DNA from: a virus | Virus record (IMG/VR): IMGVR_UViG_3300023184_008416 | Location: 97,916-161,915 of that record | Length of the DNA: 64,000 bases | Direction: 5' to 3' (one strand) | Shown: positions 34,733 to 42,793 of the stretch, one piece after another | Layout of the letters: each line of letters starts with the position of its first letter | Position numbering within the stretch: the first letter of the stretch is position 1 | Position numbers and translations under genes: made by a program | Notes under the pieces: model-generated | What the model saw: only the letters and a program-made list of their open reading frames with translations | What the model was told of the DNA's origin: nothing | Database searches by the model: none

Positions 34733-35097
34733 TGAACAAGTTGCAAGACATGTGGGATCAACAGAAAAGTTTTATGGATCTTCTTCGGGAACACCGAAAT
34801 TTTCCTGCTTTTCCAGTTGATACGACGACAAAATCAGGACAAAAGATACTCAAAAGTATTACCCATGAATGTATGCATGAGCTTTTTGAAGCCAATCTTT
34901 TATTGAAGAATTCTAAAGAGCATCGGGCAACAAACATTTGTGAATTTGACAGAGAAAATTACGTTGAGGAACTAGCAGACGTTTTACACTATTTTTTTGA
35001 AATTGCAATTTTAAGTGGTATTTCTTTGGAAGAATTGTATTCAACTTATATGAAAAAGGGTGAAACAAATATTGTTCGCATAAAAGAAGGTTATTAA
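34732..35097 (+). CDS. All-alpha dCTPase/dUTPase-like NTP pyrophosphatase (T4 gp56-like)
   Basis: 121 residues. The metal-binding helices are ECMHELFEA (about 43-51) and EELADVLHYFFEI (about 82-94), the E..E and ExxD pattern of the dUTPase_2/MazG group. The C-terminal half, SGISLEELYSTYMKKGETN, closely resembles the end of T4 gp56 dCTPase-dUTPase, including the final GY. Since a trimeric dUTPase is already encoded at 24626, dCTP removal is a plausible main role. That would fit a phage replacing cytosine with a modified form. Confidence 0.72.
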   Translation: MNKLQDMWDQQKSFMDLLREHRNFPAFPVDTTTKSGQKILKSITHECMHELFEANLLLKNSKEHRATNICEFDRENYVEELADVLHYFFEIAILSGISLEELYSTYMKKGETNIVRIKEGY

Positions 35098-35156
35098 AAA
35101 AAGTGTATCATAGGCCTGTCCATTTTTGATAATGGATTTATCATAATCTTGTAACC

Positions 35157-35170
35157 GACGGTCAACCGTC
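35157..35170 (+). promoter_or_regulatory. Inverted repeat before hsp20
   Basis: GACGGT-CA-ACCGTC is a perfect dyad five bases before the AAGGAG ribosome site of the Hsp20 gene. It could be an operator or a leader hairpin controlling translation. Confidence 0.35.
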
Positions 35171-35187
35171 AAATAAGGAGAATGATA

Positions 35188-35553
35188 ATGTTTACCAGGT
35201 ATTATGATACCACTTCTACACGTTTGCCTATGCTCGATTTGCTTGACGCTTTCAAGGTTTTTGACGATATTGAAAAACCCATTGTTCGTTCCACGTCAAA
35301 TGTCATTGATGATTTTGGTGTGAAAGTTGAACTACCGGGTGTTAAAGTCTCAGATCTTGATATCAGCGTGGAAGGAAAAGTTCTTAAAGTGTCGGGTAAA
35401 TCTCGACATGGTAAAGAGTTTTCATATACCTACACGTTGAAATCTACCGTTGATGAATCTGCAATCACTGCAAATTTCCAAGACGGTTTGCTTGACATTT
35501 CTCTTCCCAAGAAACAAGAATCTGTTGCACGCAAGATTCAAATTAATACTTAA
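35188..35553 (+). CDS. Small heat shock protein, Hsp20/alpha-crystallin family
   Basis: 121 residues. I take the ATG at 35188, which is 7 bases after AAGGAG; the in-frame ATG at 35182 would be only 1 base away. The alpha-crystallin domain is clear: VKVELPGVKVSDLDISVEG, KVLKVSGKS, and a C-terminal DGLLDISLPK. A short flexible tail lacks a clear IxI motif. Phage Hsp20 proteins occur in cyanophages and other T4-like phages and probably hold unfolding proteins during infection. A strong terminator follows. Confidence 0.92.
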   Translation: MFTRYYDTTSTRLPMLDLLDAFKVFDDIEKPIVRSTSNVIDDFGVKVELPGVKVSDLDISVEGKVLKVSGKSRHGKEFSYTYTLKSTVDESAITANFQDGLLDISLPKKQESVARKIQINT

Positions 35554-35570
35554 AAGTTGATCAAAACATC

Positions 35571-35608
35571 ATAAGCCCAGAGACAAAAATTCTCTGGGCT
35601 TATTTTTT
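35571..35608 (+). terminator. Rho-independent terminator after hsp20
   Basis: ATAAGCCCAGAGA pairs perfectly with TCTCTGGGCTTAT (13 bp) around a seven-base loop, followed by six T. Confidence 0.95.
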
Positions 35609-35637
35609 GTCTATGTGTAAATTTCAATTATATATTG

Positions 35638-36057
35638 ATGGATCATATGACTCCCGAGCAAGACAAACATCTTTGTGAAAAGTATCCCAAGATATTCAAA
35701 AATCGAAATGGTTCCATCCAAGAAACCTGCATGGCCTGGGGCTTCGAGTGTGGCTCAGGATGGTTTGATATCATTGATGTGCTTTGCGAAGCCATTCAGG
35801 ACCACGTTGATGGAAAGACAAAACATCTTTCACCGGCAGAACAAGAGACTTTTCAAGTCGTTGCCAATCAAGTGAAAGAGAAATTTGGTGGGTTACGCTT
35901 TTATTGTTCGGGTGATGATGATCAGATTCAGGGAATGGTTGATATGGCAGAGCGAATGTCATACAAGACATGTGAAATGTGTGGACAACCTGGATCGGAA
36001 AGAAATTCTGGGTGGGTTGTTGTGCGTTGCGATGCATGTTATAAGAAAAAACCATGA
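35638..36057 (+). CDS. Conserved phage protein with zinc ribbon
   Basis: 139 residues from ATG 35638; ATG 35647 is an alternative and no ribosome site decides. It has the pattern EKYPKIFKNR, then GFECGSGWFDIIDVLCEAI, then VKEKFGGLRFYC, seen in many phage hypothetical proteins. A C-terminal CEMCGQ...CDAC pair probably binds zinc. Function unknown. Its stop overlaps the phosphoesterase start. Confidence 0.65.
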   Translation: MDHMTPEQDKHLCEKYPKIFKNRNGSIQETCMAWGFECGSGWFDIIDVLCEAIQDHVDGKTKHLSPAEQETFQVVANQVKEKFGGLRFYCSGDDDQIQGMVDMAERMSYKTCEMCGQPGSERNSGWVVVRCDACYKKKP

Positions 36058-36875
36058 AAATTGTGTGGTGCACCGACATTCATCTTGATTTTATCGATGA
36101 TTCAACGATCGAAAAAGGCGACCCAAAGTTACAAAGCTTTGCTAAATTGATATTGGGACATGCGCCCGATGCTGTCATGATTACTGGCGACATATCAATA
36201 TCACCTCAGTTAGAGCATCACCTTAACACTCTAGAAAATCTTTTACAGATTCCAATATTATATGTTCTTGGCAATCATGATTTTTATCATGGGTCAATTA
36301 AAGATGTACGTGATCTTGTGGTGAGACTCAATCATTCATCAAAATACTTGAAATGGGTGGGAGGGTTTGACTGTGTTAGATTGACACCAAATGTTGCGAT
36401 GGTCGGTCATGATTGTTGGTATGATGCCCTCAATGGATCTTGGCAATCATCTAGATCGTCCATGTCTGATTGGCAATTGATCAGTGAATTTAACACTTTG
36501 CGTAACATAGATTCAATCATTAATGTTGCTCGAGAGCTTGCGAAAGAGTCCGCAAATCACCTTGAAGCATCGTTGAACAGCGTAGCCAGAGATTTTAAAA
36601 CCGTGATGATTGTCACCCACGTTCCACCCTTCATAGAAGCCTGTTTGCAAGAAGGCAAATGCACCATTCCGAGTAATTTGCCATGGTATACGTGCTTAAC
36701 TGTGGGAAATCTTATTAAACGAATCGCGTCTAGTTATCCACAGACAACCTTTGAGGTGTATAGTGGACATACTCATGGTTTTGGTACGGCAAGATTGGCT
36801 CATAATTTAACTGCTTACGTTGGCAGATCAAGATATGGTAATCCTTCCGTTCAAGGAATTATTAGTCTAAAGTAG
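36054..36875 (+). CDS. Metallophosphoesterase (calcineurin-like)
   Basis: 273 residues. The five family motifs are present in order: DIHLD (about 6-10), GDIS (about 45), GNHDF (about 74-78), VTHVPPF (about 186) and SGHTHG (about 238-243), giving a two-metal site. Substrate is unknown; relatives hydrolyse nucleotides, cyclic nucleotides or nucleic acid ends. Starts with a four-base overlap with the preceding gene. Confidence 0.9.
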   Translation: MKIVWCTDIHLDFIDDSTIEKGDPKLQSFAKLILGHAPDAVMITGDISISPQLEHHLNTLENLLQIPILYVLGNHDFYHGSIKDVRDLVVRLNHSSKYLKWVGGFDCVRLTPNVAMVGHDCWYDALNGSWQSSRSSMSDWQLISEFNTLRNIDSIINVARELAKESANHLEASLNSVARDFKTVMIVTHVPPFIEACLQEGKCTIPSNLPWYTCLTVGNLIKRIASSYPQTTFEVYSGHTHGFGTARLAHNLTAYVGRSRYGNPSVQGIISLK

Positions 36876-36902
36876 GCTGATATTTATTAGTGGATTTCAA
36901 TA

Positions 36903-37460
36903 ATGAAAACATTGATGCTTGACTCAACGTGGCGTCCCATCAATTTCGTGAAACAGCACAGAGCTGTCATTATGTTGCTTGCTGGGAAAGTGGAATTGAT
37001 TACAGCTTGGGACGGTGAGGCAATCACTTCTCCGTCTTACAGTATGGAAGTTCCTGCTGTGATTCGTTTGAAACACTATGTGGGTGGTCGATTTGGACGT
37101 CCGAGGTTTAGAAGAAAAATTTTATTTACCCGTGATTCATGGTCTTGTCAATACTGTGCTGCAAAATTAGGTTGGAAGAATATTACAATTGATCACGTGA
37201 TTCCTAGATGTTCTGGTGGTAAAACTACATGGGAAAATTGCGTTGCTGCATGCTGGTCATGTAATGAAAAGAAAGGCAAAAAATCATTAAAAGAGGCGGG
37301 AATGAAATTACTGTCTCAACCCAAAGAACCAAAACCACAACATTTCTGGAATCTATATGATCACATAGATCATGACAGATGGCACCCAGAGTGGTCTGTG
37401 TTTTTAAAGACCGATCCAATCACAGTTGATGTTTTAAAAGATTATTTAGAAAATCCTTGA
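36903..37460 (+). CDS. HNH endonuclease
   Basis: 185 residues. The N-terminal MLDSTWRPINFVKQHRA and LAGKVELI and the C-terminal HNH site (CQYC, then TIDHVIPRCSGGKTTWENCVAACWSCN) match a widespread family of HNH proteins in phages and bacteria. Four Cys form the structural zinc site and His-Asn the active site. It lacks the zinc-finger and NUMOD modules of the homing endonucleases in this window, so packaging, DNA processing or host DNA degradation are also possible. Confidence 0.85.
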   Translation: MKTLMLDSTWRPINFVKQHRAVIMLLAGKVELITAWDGEAITSPSYSMEVPAVIRLKHYVGGRFGRPRFRRKILFTRDSWSCQYCAAKLGWKNITIDHVIPRCSGGKTTWENCVAACWSCNEKKGKKSLKEAGMKLLSQPKEPKPQHFWNLYDHIDHDRWHPEWSVFLKTDPITVDVLKDYLENP

Positions 37461-37516
37461 TCATAAAATCTTTATAAAATACAACTGAAAGACTATTTAG
37501 TACCTAGGAGTCTCAC

Positions 37517-38608
37517 ATGAGTCTTAAAGTTAGCCAATTACAAGAAATAGCGACTGGTATTAAGAAACAACAAACTTTGCTTGAAACTCTTAAGTCCGAA
37601 GTTTCTCACGTTTTGGGCCAACACATCTCTATTTCGCAAGGTTTAGAAGAGGCCTGTTACCAAGTCAATGATATCCTTGACGCCATGAAAATTAAGGGTG
37701 ATTTAACAGAGGTTCAATTTAAGACGTCCCTAGGCAAGAAATTGTTAGAATCACAATCGTCTGAGGCTCGAAGACTTGCTACTAGAACTTTGCCACGAAA
37801 TTTAATCACGAATCTTCGTTTTGATTCAGACAGATCTGTCAGAATTGAGGCCTGTCGCAGGCTTCCCAAAGATCTAGTTTTTGAAGTCGCAGAAAATTAT
37901 CCACGCGATTTTGAGCTAAAGTATATTGCCGAACAGAAAAAGAAAGAAGCAGACTCTCACCTTCACATGTATGATGAGAAGAGATTAGGTTCTGCCGCAA
38001 AACCCGAATTTCAATCAGAACTTAGTGATGTCTGGTATCGTGATATCGCAGCTAAATTTTTGCAAGATTATGGAACAAACATTGAGTACCAATGGGAAGA
38101 AATTCTGATCAATCGTTTTGTCGCGAGCTTAAAAGATTCAACAAGAGTTTTGGTCGACAAACAACGTCTTTATGATTCTTTGATGGAACTCATTAAAGAA
38201 AAAGAAGATAATGCGCTTCTCAAGGATGAGCAAAAGCACATTAGAAAATTAGTCAAGATGCGTGAAAACCGTGAAATTGAAGACGTTTCAGATACTTTCA
38301 ATTCTCTTTTGCGATCAGAAGCATCACAAGCGCAGTTTGTTTCAATGGTCAACGAGGCATTCAAAGTAAAAAAATCTTCACTGCCACCTGGAATTAGAAA
38401 ATATGCATCGTCTCCAGAAAACGTCCAACTCCCAACTAAGGCGACAATTCCAGGAGGGAAAATAACCTCTTTGGTCGAAAGAGTTCTTGATACCTATGTT
38501 TCCAAATGGAATGAATATCAAGCTCTAAAGGGTGAACCTATCAAAATTTCTTGGTATGAAGATCCCTCTGGAGAAGGTAAGGTTGGATTTAGCGCGGAGC
38601 TACGATAA
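37517..38608 (+). CDS. Unknown protein with HEAT/LRV-like segment
   Basis: 363 residues. The segment SEARRLATRTLPRNLI then DSDRSVRIEACRRLPKDLV (about 78-120) looks like leucine-rich-variant or HEAT repeats. The rest is charged and helical. ACCTAGGAG precedes the ATG. No catalytic motif was recognised. It is followed after one base by the Dps-like gene. Confidence 0.6.
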   Translation: MSLKVSQLQEIATGIKKQQTLLETLKSEVSHVLGQHISISQGLEEACYQVNDILDAMKIKGDLTEVQFKTSLGKKLLESQSSEARRLATRTLPRNLITNLRFDSDRSVRIEACRRLPKDLVFEVAENYPRDFELKYIAEQKKKEADSHLHMYDEKRLGSAAKPEFQSELSDVWYRDIAAKFLQDYGTNIEYQWEEILINRFVASLKDSTRVLVDKQRLYDSLMELIKEKEDNALLKDEQKHIRKLVKMRENREIEDVSDTFNSLLRSEASQAQFVSMVNEAFKVKKSSLPPGIRKYASSPENVQLPTKATIPGGKITSLVERVLDTYVSKWNEYQALKGEPIKISWYEDPSGEGKVGFSAELR

Positions 38609-38609
38609 A

Positions 38610-39149
38610 ATGGGATACTACGATAACATGAAGGTGTCACGCCCCACCCTGGCTTTGGTAGAAGCGATGTTGGCGTCTTCAAATGAACCTTATTTTCAGC
38701 TTCATGTAGTGCTTTCTTTTTTGAGATATCTTTACTTGTTGCACCAGACAAATCACTGGACTGCGAGCGGTGATCCTTATTACGGAGATCACCTTCTTTT
38801 TGAAAGATTATATACTGCAACTGTTGAAGAAATTGACGCTATAGGAGAAAAGGCTGTTGGATTAGGATCTCCACATCTGGTTAATTTAGACAGTCAATTA
38901 AAATCAGTTATGCTTATACAAGAGTCAAATCATCGCCACTATGTCATCCCGCGACCTGATGAGTTAGTCGATTCATCGTTGGTTGCTGAGGCTACGTTTC
39001 TTTGTTCCATGAAGTTAATTTGCGATTCGCTGAAATCTGACGGTCTCATGACGCACGGCCTAGATAATTTACTAGCCGGCATAGAAGACAAACACGAGGG
39101 TTCCCTCTATTTGCTAAAGCAAAGAGCACAATCAACTTTCATGGTTTGA
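38610..39149 (+). CDS. Dps/ferritin-like protein
   Basis: 179 residues. The segment LYLLHQTNHWTASGDPYYGDH (about 41-61), then LLFERLYTATVEEIDAIGEK, matches the Dps signature HWxxxGxxxxxxH...E....E.D.....E, which holds the intersubunit ferroxidase site. A later EDKHEGSLYLLKQ fits the final helix. Dps proteins store iron, remove peroxide and may coat DNA. GGAG lies 10 bases upstream of the ATG at 38610. The insertion around 105-135 makes it longer in the middle than classical Dps. A hairpin terminator follows. Confidence 0.72.
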   Translation: MGYYDNMKVSRPTLALVEAMLASSNEPYFQLHVVLSFLRYLYLLHQTNHWTASGDPYYGDHLLFERLYTATVEEIDAIGEKAVGLGSPHLVNLDSQLKSVMLIQESNHRHYVIPRPDELVDSSLVAEATFLCSMKLICDSLKSDGLMTHGLDNLLAGIEDKHEGSLYLLKQRAQSTFMV

Positions 39150-39177
39150 AGAACCAAAATATAAAGTAGTAAAAACT

Positions 39178-39209
39178 GAAGCCCCTGAGGTTATTTTCTC
39201 AGGGGCTTC
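39178..39209. terminator. Bidirectional terminator between converging genes
   Basis: GAAGCCCCTGAG pairs perfectly with CTCAGGGGCTTC (12 bp) around an eight-base loop, between a plus-strand and a minus-strand gene. The flanking T tracts are short, so efficiency is uncertain. Confidence 0.7.
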
Positions 39210-39223
39210 TTATATTCAACAAT

Positions 39224-39783
39224 TCAATTCTTTTTTGAAGGCCACTTGCCAGTAGCCTGTTTTATTCTTTTTGCTACAAGACCTTCTGGGCTTTTGACTT
39301 TAATACCCTTGTCTTTTACCTTTTTTACTTTTCCTGCAAAAGTTTTTGCATCTAAACCTTTTAGGAAATTTTTTGCTGATTGTTTCTCTCCGGTTTTTTT
39401 GCTGTTTTCTTCTTTTTACCTTCGGAAAGTGCGTGCGAGTATCCACAATTTTCGCAAACATCTTCATACATGGTACCGCCACATTCTGAACAACCAACAC
39501 CTTCAGAATAACCACATTCATCACAAACATCTTCATCCATCATTCCACCACATTCAGGGCAACCTAATGCATTATTATATCCACAAATCTGGCAATCATC
39601 ACCCAATAATTGGGTTCCACACTCTGGACACCCACCCATACACGCCTGGCAAGTACCGCAGTTACAAACTTCAACCGCAGGCATTTCTAATTCAGCTCGT
39701 ACATCTGGAACACCGTTAAAAGTAGGCATATCTCCTGCGTGAGATCCCCAGGTTGCTATCATTTCACGTAATGCATTTTTCAT
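39224..39783 (-). CDS. Multi-zinc-ribbon protein with apparent -1 frameshift
   Basis: The zero frame runs from ATG 39783 to a stop at 39361 (140 residues). It begins MKNALREMIATW, a leader-like helix, and carries repeated ribbons (CNCGTCQAC, CPECG, CQICG, CPECGG, CDECG, CSECGG, CENCG). At 39394-39400 the mRNA reads GCA AAA AAA C. A -1 slip there enters a frame open for 56 more codons to a TGA at 39224-39226, which encodes a basic, well-behaved domain (KNFLKGLDAKTFAGKVKK, KRIKQATGKWPSKKN). The fusion would have 186 residues. Either programmed frameshifting or a one-base length change in the A run explains this. Confidence 0.65.
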
Positions 39784-39837
39784 GTGAATTAATTATCCTG
39801 TACTTTAAGACAAATCTGAATAAGTTATAAAAAACTA

Positions 39838-40794
39838 ATGCGTCATATACTCATCACAGGTTCAGCTGGATTTTTAGGCAGCCATCTTGTTTTGCACCAT
39901 GTTTCGCAGGGTGATCGAGTTTATGGGGTTGACAACTATTCTTCATCAAAACCCTTGTCGCCACATCACAGAAAAATTATCAAAGAATGTGGCGACAAAT
40001 ATCTCTTCTCTGTCGCTGATATTTCAAATCCAGAATTTCCAAGATTGTTCAAGGACATTTCTCTGGATGTCATTTATAATTTTGCATGCCCTGCGTCTCC
40101 ACCACGTTATCAAAACATTCCCATTGAAACAATGATGACTTGTGTTGCTGGAACACGAAACGTTTTAGCAACTGCTCGACACAAGACAACAGTTGTTCAC
40201 GCATCAACTTCGGAAGTTTACGGAGATCCTCAGGTTTCGCCCCAGACAGAAACTTATCGTGGTCAGGTCAATTCCTATGGTCCTAGATCTTGTTACGACG
40301 AAGGAAAACGTGCGGCAGAAGCACTGTGTTATGATTACCGTCACAAACACGGAATTGATGCAAGACTTGTCAGAATTTTTAATACCTACGGTCCACATAT
40401 GGACATTGAAGATGGTCGAGTGGTCACCAATTTTATTGGCCAAGCGTTGAGAGGCGAATCATTGACAATTTATGGTGACGGCTTACAAACACGTTCCTTT
40501 TGTTACGTTGACGATTTAATTCGAGGAATTACTGCACTGGCACAACTACCAGAAAATCCCGGAACCCCTGTTAACGTAGGAAATCCAAATGAATTTACAA
40601 TAGAGGAATTGGCTCTGAAGATACAAAAAATTTTTGGATCTAAAATTGAAAATCGTCCTTTACCGGTGGATGATCCCATGCAACGTAGGCCTGATATTTC
40701 AGTCGCTAAAAAGTTATTCAATTGGGAACCGGTCGTTCAATTAGACGAAGGCCTATATAAGACTATAGAATATTTCAAAAGTATCAACGTTTAA
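39838..40794 (+). CDS. UDP-glucuronate decarboxylase-like NAD-dependent sugar nucleotide enzyme
   Basis: 318 residues. The Rossmann motif GSAGFLGS lies at 8-15. The catalytic YxxxK occurs as SCYDEGKR within YGPRSCYDEGKR, the form typical of UDP-xylose synthases (SDR extended family). TSEVYGDP and DDPMQRRPDIS also match. It would convert UDP-glucuronate to UDP-xylose. With the epimerase at 50664 and the glycosyltransferase at 49355 it may make a sugar donor for DNA or surface glycosylation. Confidence 0.88.
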   Translation: MRHILITGSAGFLGSHLVLHHVSQGDRVYGVDNYSSSKPLSPHHRKIIKECGDKYLFSVADISNPEFPRLFKDISLDVIYNFACPASPPRYQNIPIETMMTCVAGTRNVLATARHKTTVVHASTSEVYGDPQVSPQTETYRGQVNSYGPRSCYDEGKRAAEALCYDYRHKHGIDARLVRIFNTYGPHMDIEDGRVVTNFIGQALRGESLTIYGDGLQTRSFCYVDDLIRGITALAQLPENPGTPVNVGNPNEFTIEELALKIQKIFGSKIENRPLPVDDPMQRRPDISVAKKLFNWEPVVQLDEGLYKTIEYFKSINV

Positions 40795-40795
40795 T

Positions 40796-41116
40796 ATGTC
40801 AGAACTTATAATCTCCTTGCTTCTTTATTTGACTGCGCTTTTGGTAGGTTTCCTAATTGGAAGAACCACAGCACCAGTTACTGGTTCAAGAACGCAAAAC
40901 AGTGAATCAGAAGTTTCAAATATCGACGCAAAAGGTTCTTTCTTTAAACCTGAAAAACGTGAAAAAAAAGTTGTGAAAATAGATGATTCTACTTTTGTCA
41001 CCAACGTATCCTCAGATTCGTTAGAGAAAAAAGGAAATGATCTAGGGACTGAGTCATCAGTAGAAGATGACGTAGGATCGTCAGTATCTAAACTTGCACA
41101 ATTAAAGAAAAAATAA
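40796..41116 (+). CDS. Single-span membrane protein, unknown
   Basis: 106 residues. Residues 3-22 (ELIISLLLYLTALLVGFLIG) form one membrane span; the rest is charged and low complexity. It starts two bases after the preceding stop and precedes the actin-like gene, so it could be a membrane partner of that filament protein. That link is only by position. Confidence 0.55.
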   Translation: MSELIISLLLYLTALLVGFLIGRTTAPVTGSRTQNSESEVSNIDAKGSFFKPEKREKKVVKIDDSTFVTNVSSDSLEKKGNDLGTESSVEDDVGSSVSKLAQLKKK

Positions 41117-41141
41117 ATTCGAAGGAAACAGGAGAAAAAAC

Positions 41142-42146
41142 ATGGCTAAAGGTCTCGACGTCGGAACATCATTCATCGTCCTCGCATCCGAGGGCGTCAA
41201 AGGTAAAGTCAACTATAAAGATTTTAGAGATGCATTCTATGTCATCAAACCAACAACGCCCATCGCAACCAAAATGATTGAAAAAGGTCTTACCGGAAAA
41301 GTCTTCGTCAAAGACGCTGACGGATCCTTCATCATCCTCGGCAAAGACGCTATTGAAAAAGCAGTTGAACGTAACGATTCCGCAAAACGTCCTATGTTTA
41401 AAGGAGTCGTTTCGTCCAAGGAAAAGGACGCTCGCCGTATCCTCACTTACATCCTTAAAGAAGTTGTTGGTACCCCTTCAGAACCGGGAGAAAAATTGGT
41501 GTTCTGTGTTCCAGCACAACCAGTCGATCAGGAAGACGATGATTTTGATGTCGGTTATCACGAGGACGTCATTGTTAAACTTCTTTCGGAAGTTGGTTAT
41601 TCAGCCCGAGCCATCAACGAGGCCGAAGCACTTTGCTACTCAGAACTTGATAAAGACGATTATACTGGTGTCGCTCTTTCGTGGGGTGCAGGTATGGTCA
41701 ACGTTTGTGTAATGCTCAACGGTGAACCAGTCGTCACCTTCTCCACAACAAAGTCGGGTGATTGGGTCGATCGCATGGCCTCCGTCGCCACTGGTGAACC
41801 TGACTCTATCGTCCAGGCTGAGAAAGAAAATGGAGACTTCACCGTCGGTGAGCCCAACGAAAATCAAGTCCTCTCTGCCGTGGCTTCATACTACGATCGT
41901 CTTATTGATTATACCACGAAGCAGTTGACAGCCGCGATGGACGGTCACAAATCAATTCCCAAATTCAATGATCCTTTGCCAGTCATCGTAGCCGGTGGTA
42001 CCTCGAAGCCCAAGGGATTTGTGGATCTATTCTCCAAGAAATTAGAGGCAAATGGTTTCCCGTTGCCAGTCAAGGAAGTCCGTCACGCCGCCGATCCGCT
42101 ACATGCCGTGGCTCGTGGTTGTCTCATCGCCGCCCAGGTCATGTAA
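41142..42146 (+). CDS. Actin/Hsp70-fold ATPase
   Basis: 334 residues. Actin-fold signatures are visible: phosphate-1 KGLDVGTSFIVLA (3-15), a connect-like INEAEALCYSE (about 157-167), phosphate-2 VALSWGAGMVNVCVM (about 176-190) and the adenosine motif PVIVAGGTSKPKGF (about 283-296). Phosphate-2 is unusual, with SWGAG in place of DxGGG. Codons are strongly biased to C or G at third positions, like the tail tube gene, which points to high expression. A filament that moves or positions phage DNA or virions is possible; a chaperone-like ATPase is the alternative. AGGAAACAGGAG precedes the ATG; a terminator follows. Confidence 0.75.
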   Translation: MAKGLDVGTSFIVLASEGVKGKVNYKDFRDAFYVIKPTTPIATKMIEKGLTGKVFVKDADGSFIILGKDAIEKAVERNDSAKRPMFKGVVSSKEKDARRILTYILKEVVGTPSEPGEKLVFCVPAQPVDQEDDDFDVGYHEDVIVKLLSEVGYSARAINEAEALCYSELDKDDYTGVALSWGAGMVNVCVMLNGEPVVTFSTTKSGDWVDRMASVATGEPDSIVQAEKENGDFTVGEPNENQVLSAVASYYDRLIDYTTKQLTAAMDGHKSIPKFNDPLPVIVAGGTSKPKGFVDLFSKKLEANGFPLPVKEVRHAADPLHAVARGCLIAAQVM

Positions 42147-42175
42147 TCAAACTTGAAAATAACTTAGCTTAGGTC

Positions 42176-42206
42176 AAAAGGCTCCTGGTGACGGGAGCCT
42201 TTTTAT
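42176..42206 (+). terminator. Terminator between converging genes
   Basis: AAAAGGCTCC pairs with GGAGCCTTTT around an eight-base loop, with A and T runs on the two sides, so it can work in both directions. Confidence 0.88.
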
Positions 42207-42220
42207 TTGTGATTTTTTGA

Positions 42221-42727
42221 CTAACGACGTCGAGATCCCATCGGCAAAGAAGTTTTTGCAGATGAATCCCATTTTGTTCCGCTACCCATTGCACCGGGTC
42301 CACCTCCAAATGACGTAAAAGTGGATCCACCAAAGTCGGAACCAAAACCTGAACCTCCACCACCCATACCTGCAAACGGATTTTTTCCGTGTGGGTTACT
42401 GGTGATTCCTCTGACTTGTTTAATCGGTTGCAACGGTCTGTATAGAAAACCGTAACTTTCTAATTCTTTAATGACAAGCTTCACTTTCTGAGGATCTGAT
42501 GCCGAGATTTTGTTTTTATATTTTCCGAGACTTGATTTCATCATATTTCGTGCAATCGCATGAGCCTCTGCTGTTGAAAAAGCTGTCTCATCATTTTCTA
42601 ACTTAAATTCTGCAAGAGATTCTGTGGATTGGTATTCAGGTTCATCGACAATTTCTTCGACCTGTTGTTCAACGTTTGCATCTAAGGTTTCTCTTATCAG
42701 GCAACGTAGTAAAGATTTTAAATTCAT
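42221..42727 (-). CDS. Putative virion-associated protein with leader-like N-terminus
   Basis: 168 residues. It begins MNLKSLLRCLIRETLDAN, an amphipathic basic helix like those on the proteins at 39783, 60329 and 62467. An acidic middle follows, then a folded stretch (about 55-110) and a Gly/Ser/Phe-rich tail (GMGGGGSGFGSDFGG) ending in Arg. No family recognised. The N-terminal motif suggests delivery into the prohead or virion. Confidence 0.55.
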   Translation of the reverse strand: MNLKSLLRCLIRETLDANVEQQVEEIVDEPEYQSTESLAEFKLENDETAFSTAEAHAIARNMMKSSLGKYKNKISASDPQKVKLVIKELESYGFLYRPLQPIKQVRGITSNPHGKNPFAGMGGGGSGFGSDFGGSTFTSFGGGPGAMGSGTKWDSSAKTSLPMGSRRR

Positions 42728-42793
42728 GCCAGATAACTATGGTGAAATTTATGTTGTGTAATGTTACACTTTAAGTTGTTAATATGGTGTTAA

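Noticed and set aside
35182-35187. Upstream ATG for hsp20
   Set aside because: It is only one base from AAGGAG; the ATG at 35188 has proper spacing.
39246-39719. Plus-strand open frame of 157 codons rich in His
   Set aside because: Antisense to the zinc-ribbon gene; His/Asn-rich sequence is the mirror of Cys/Gly codons.
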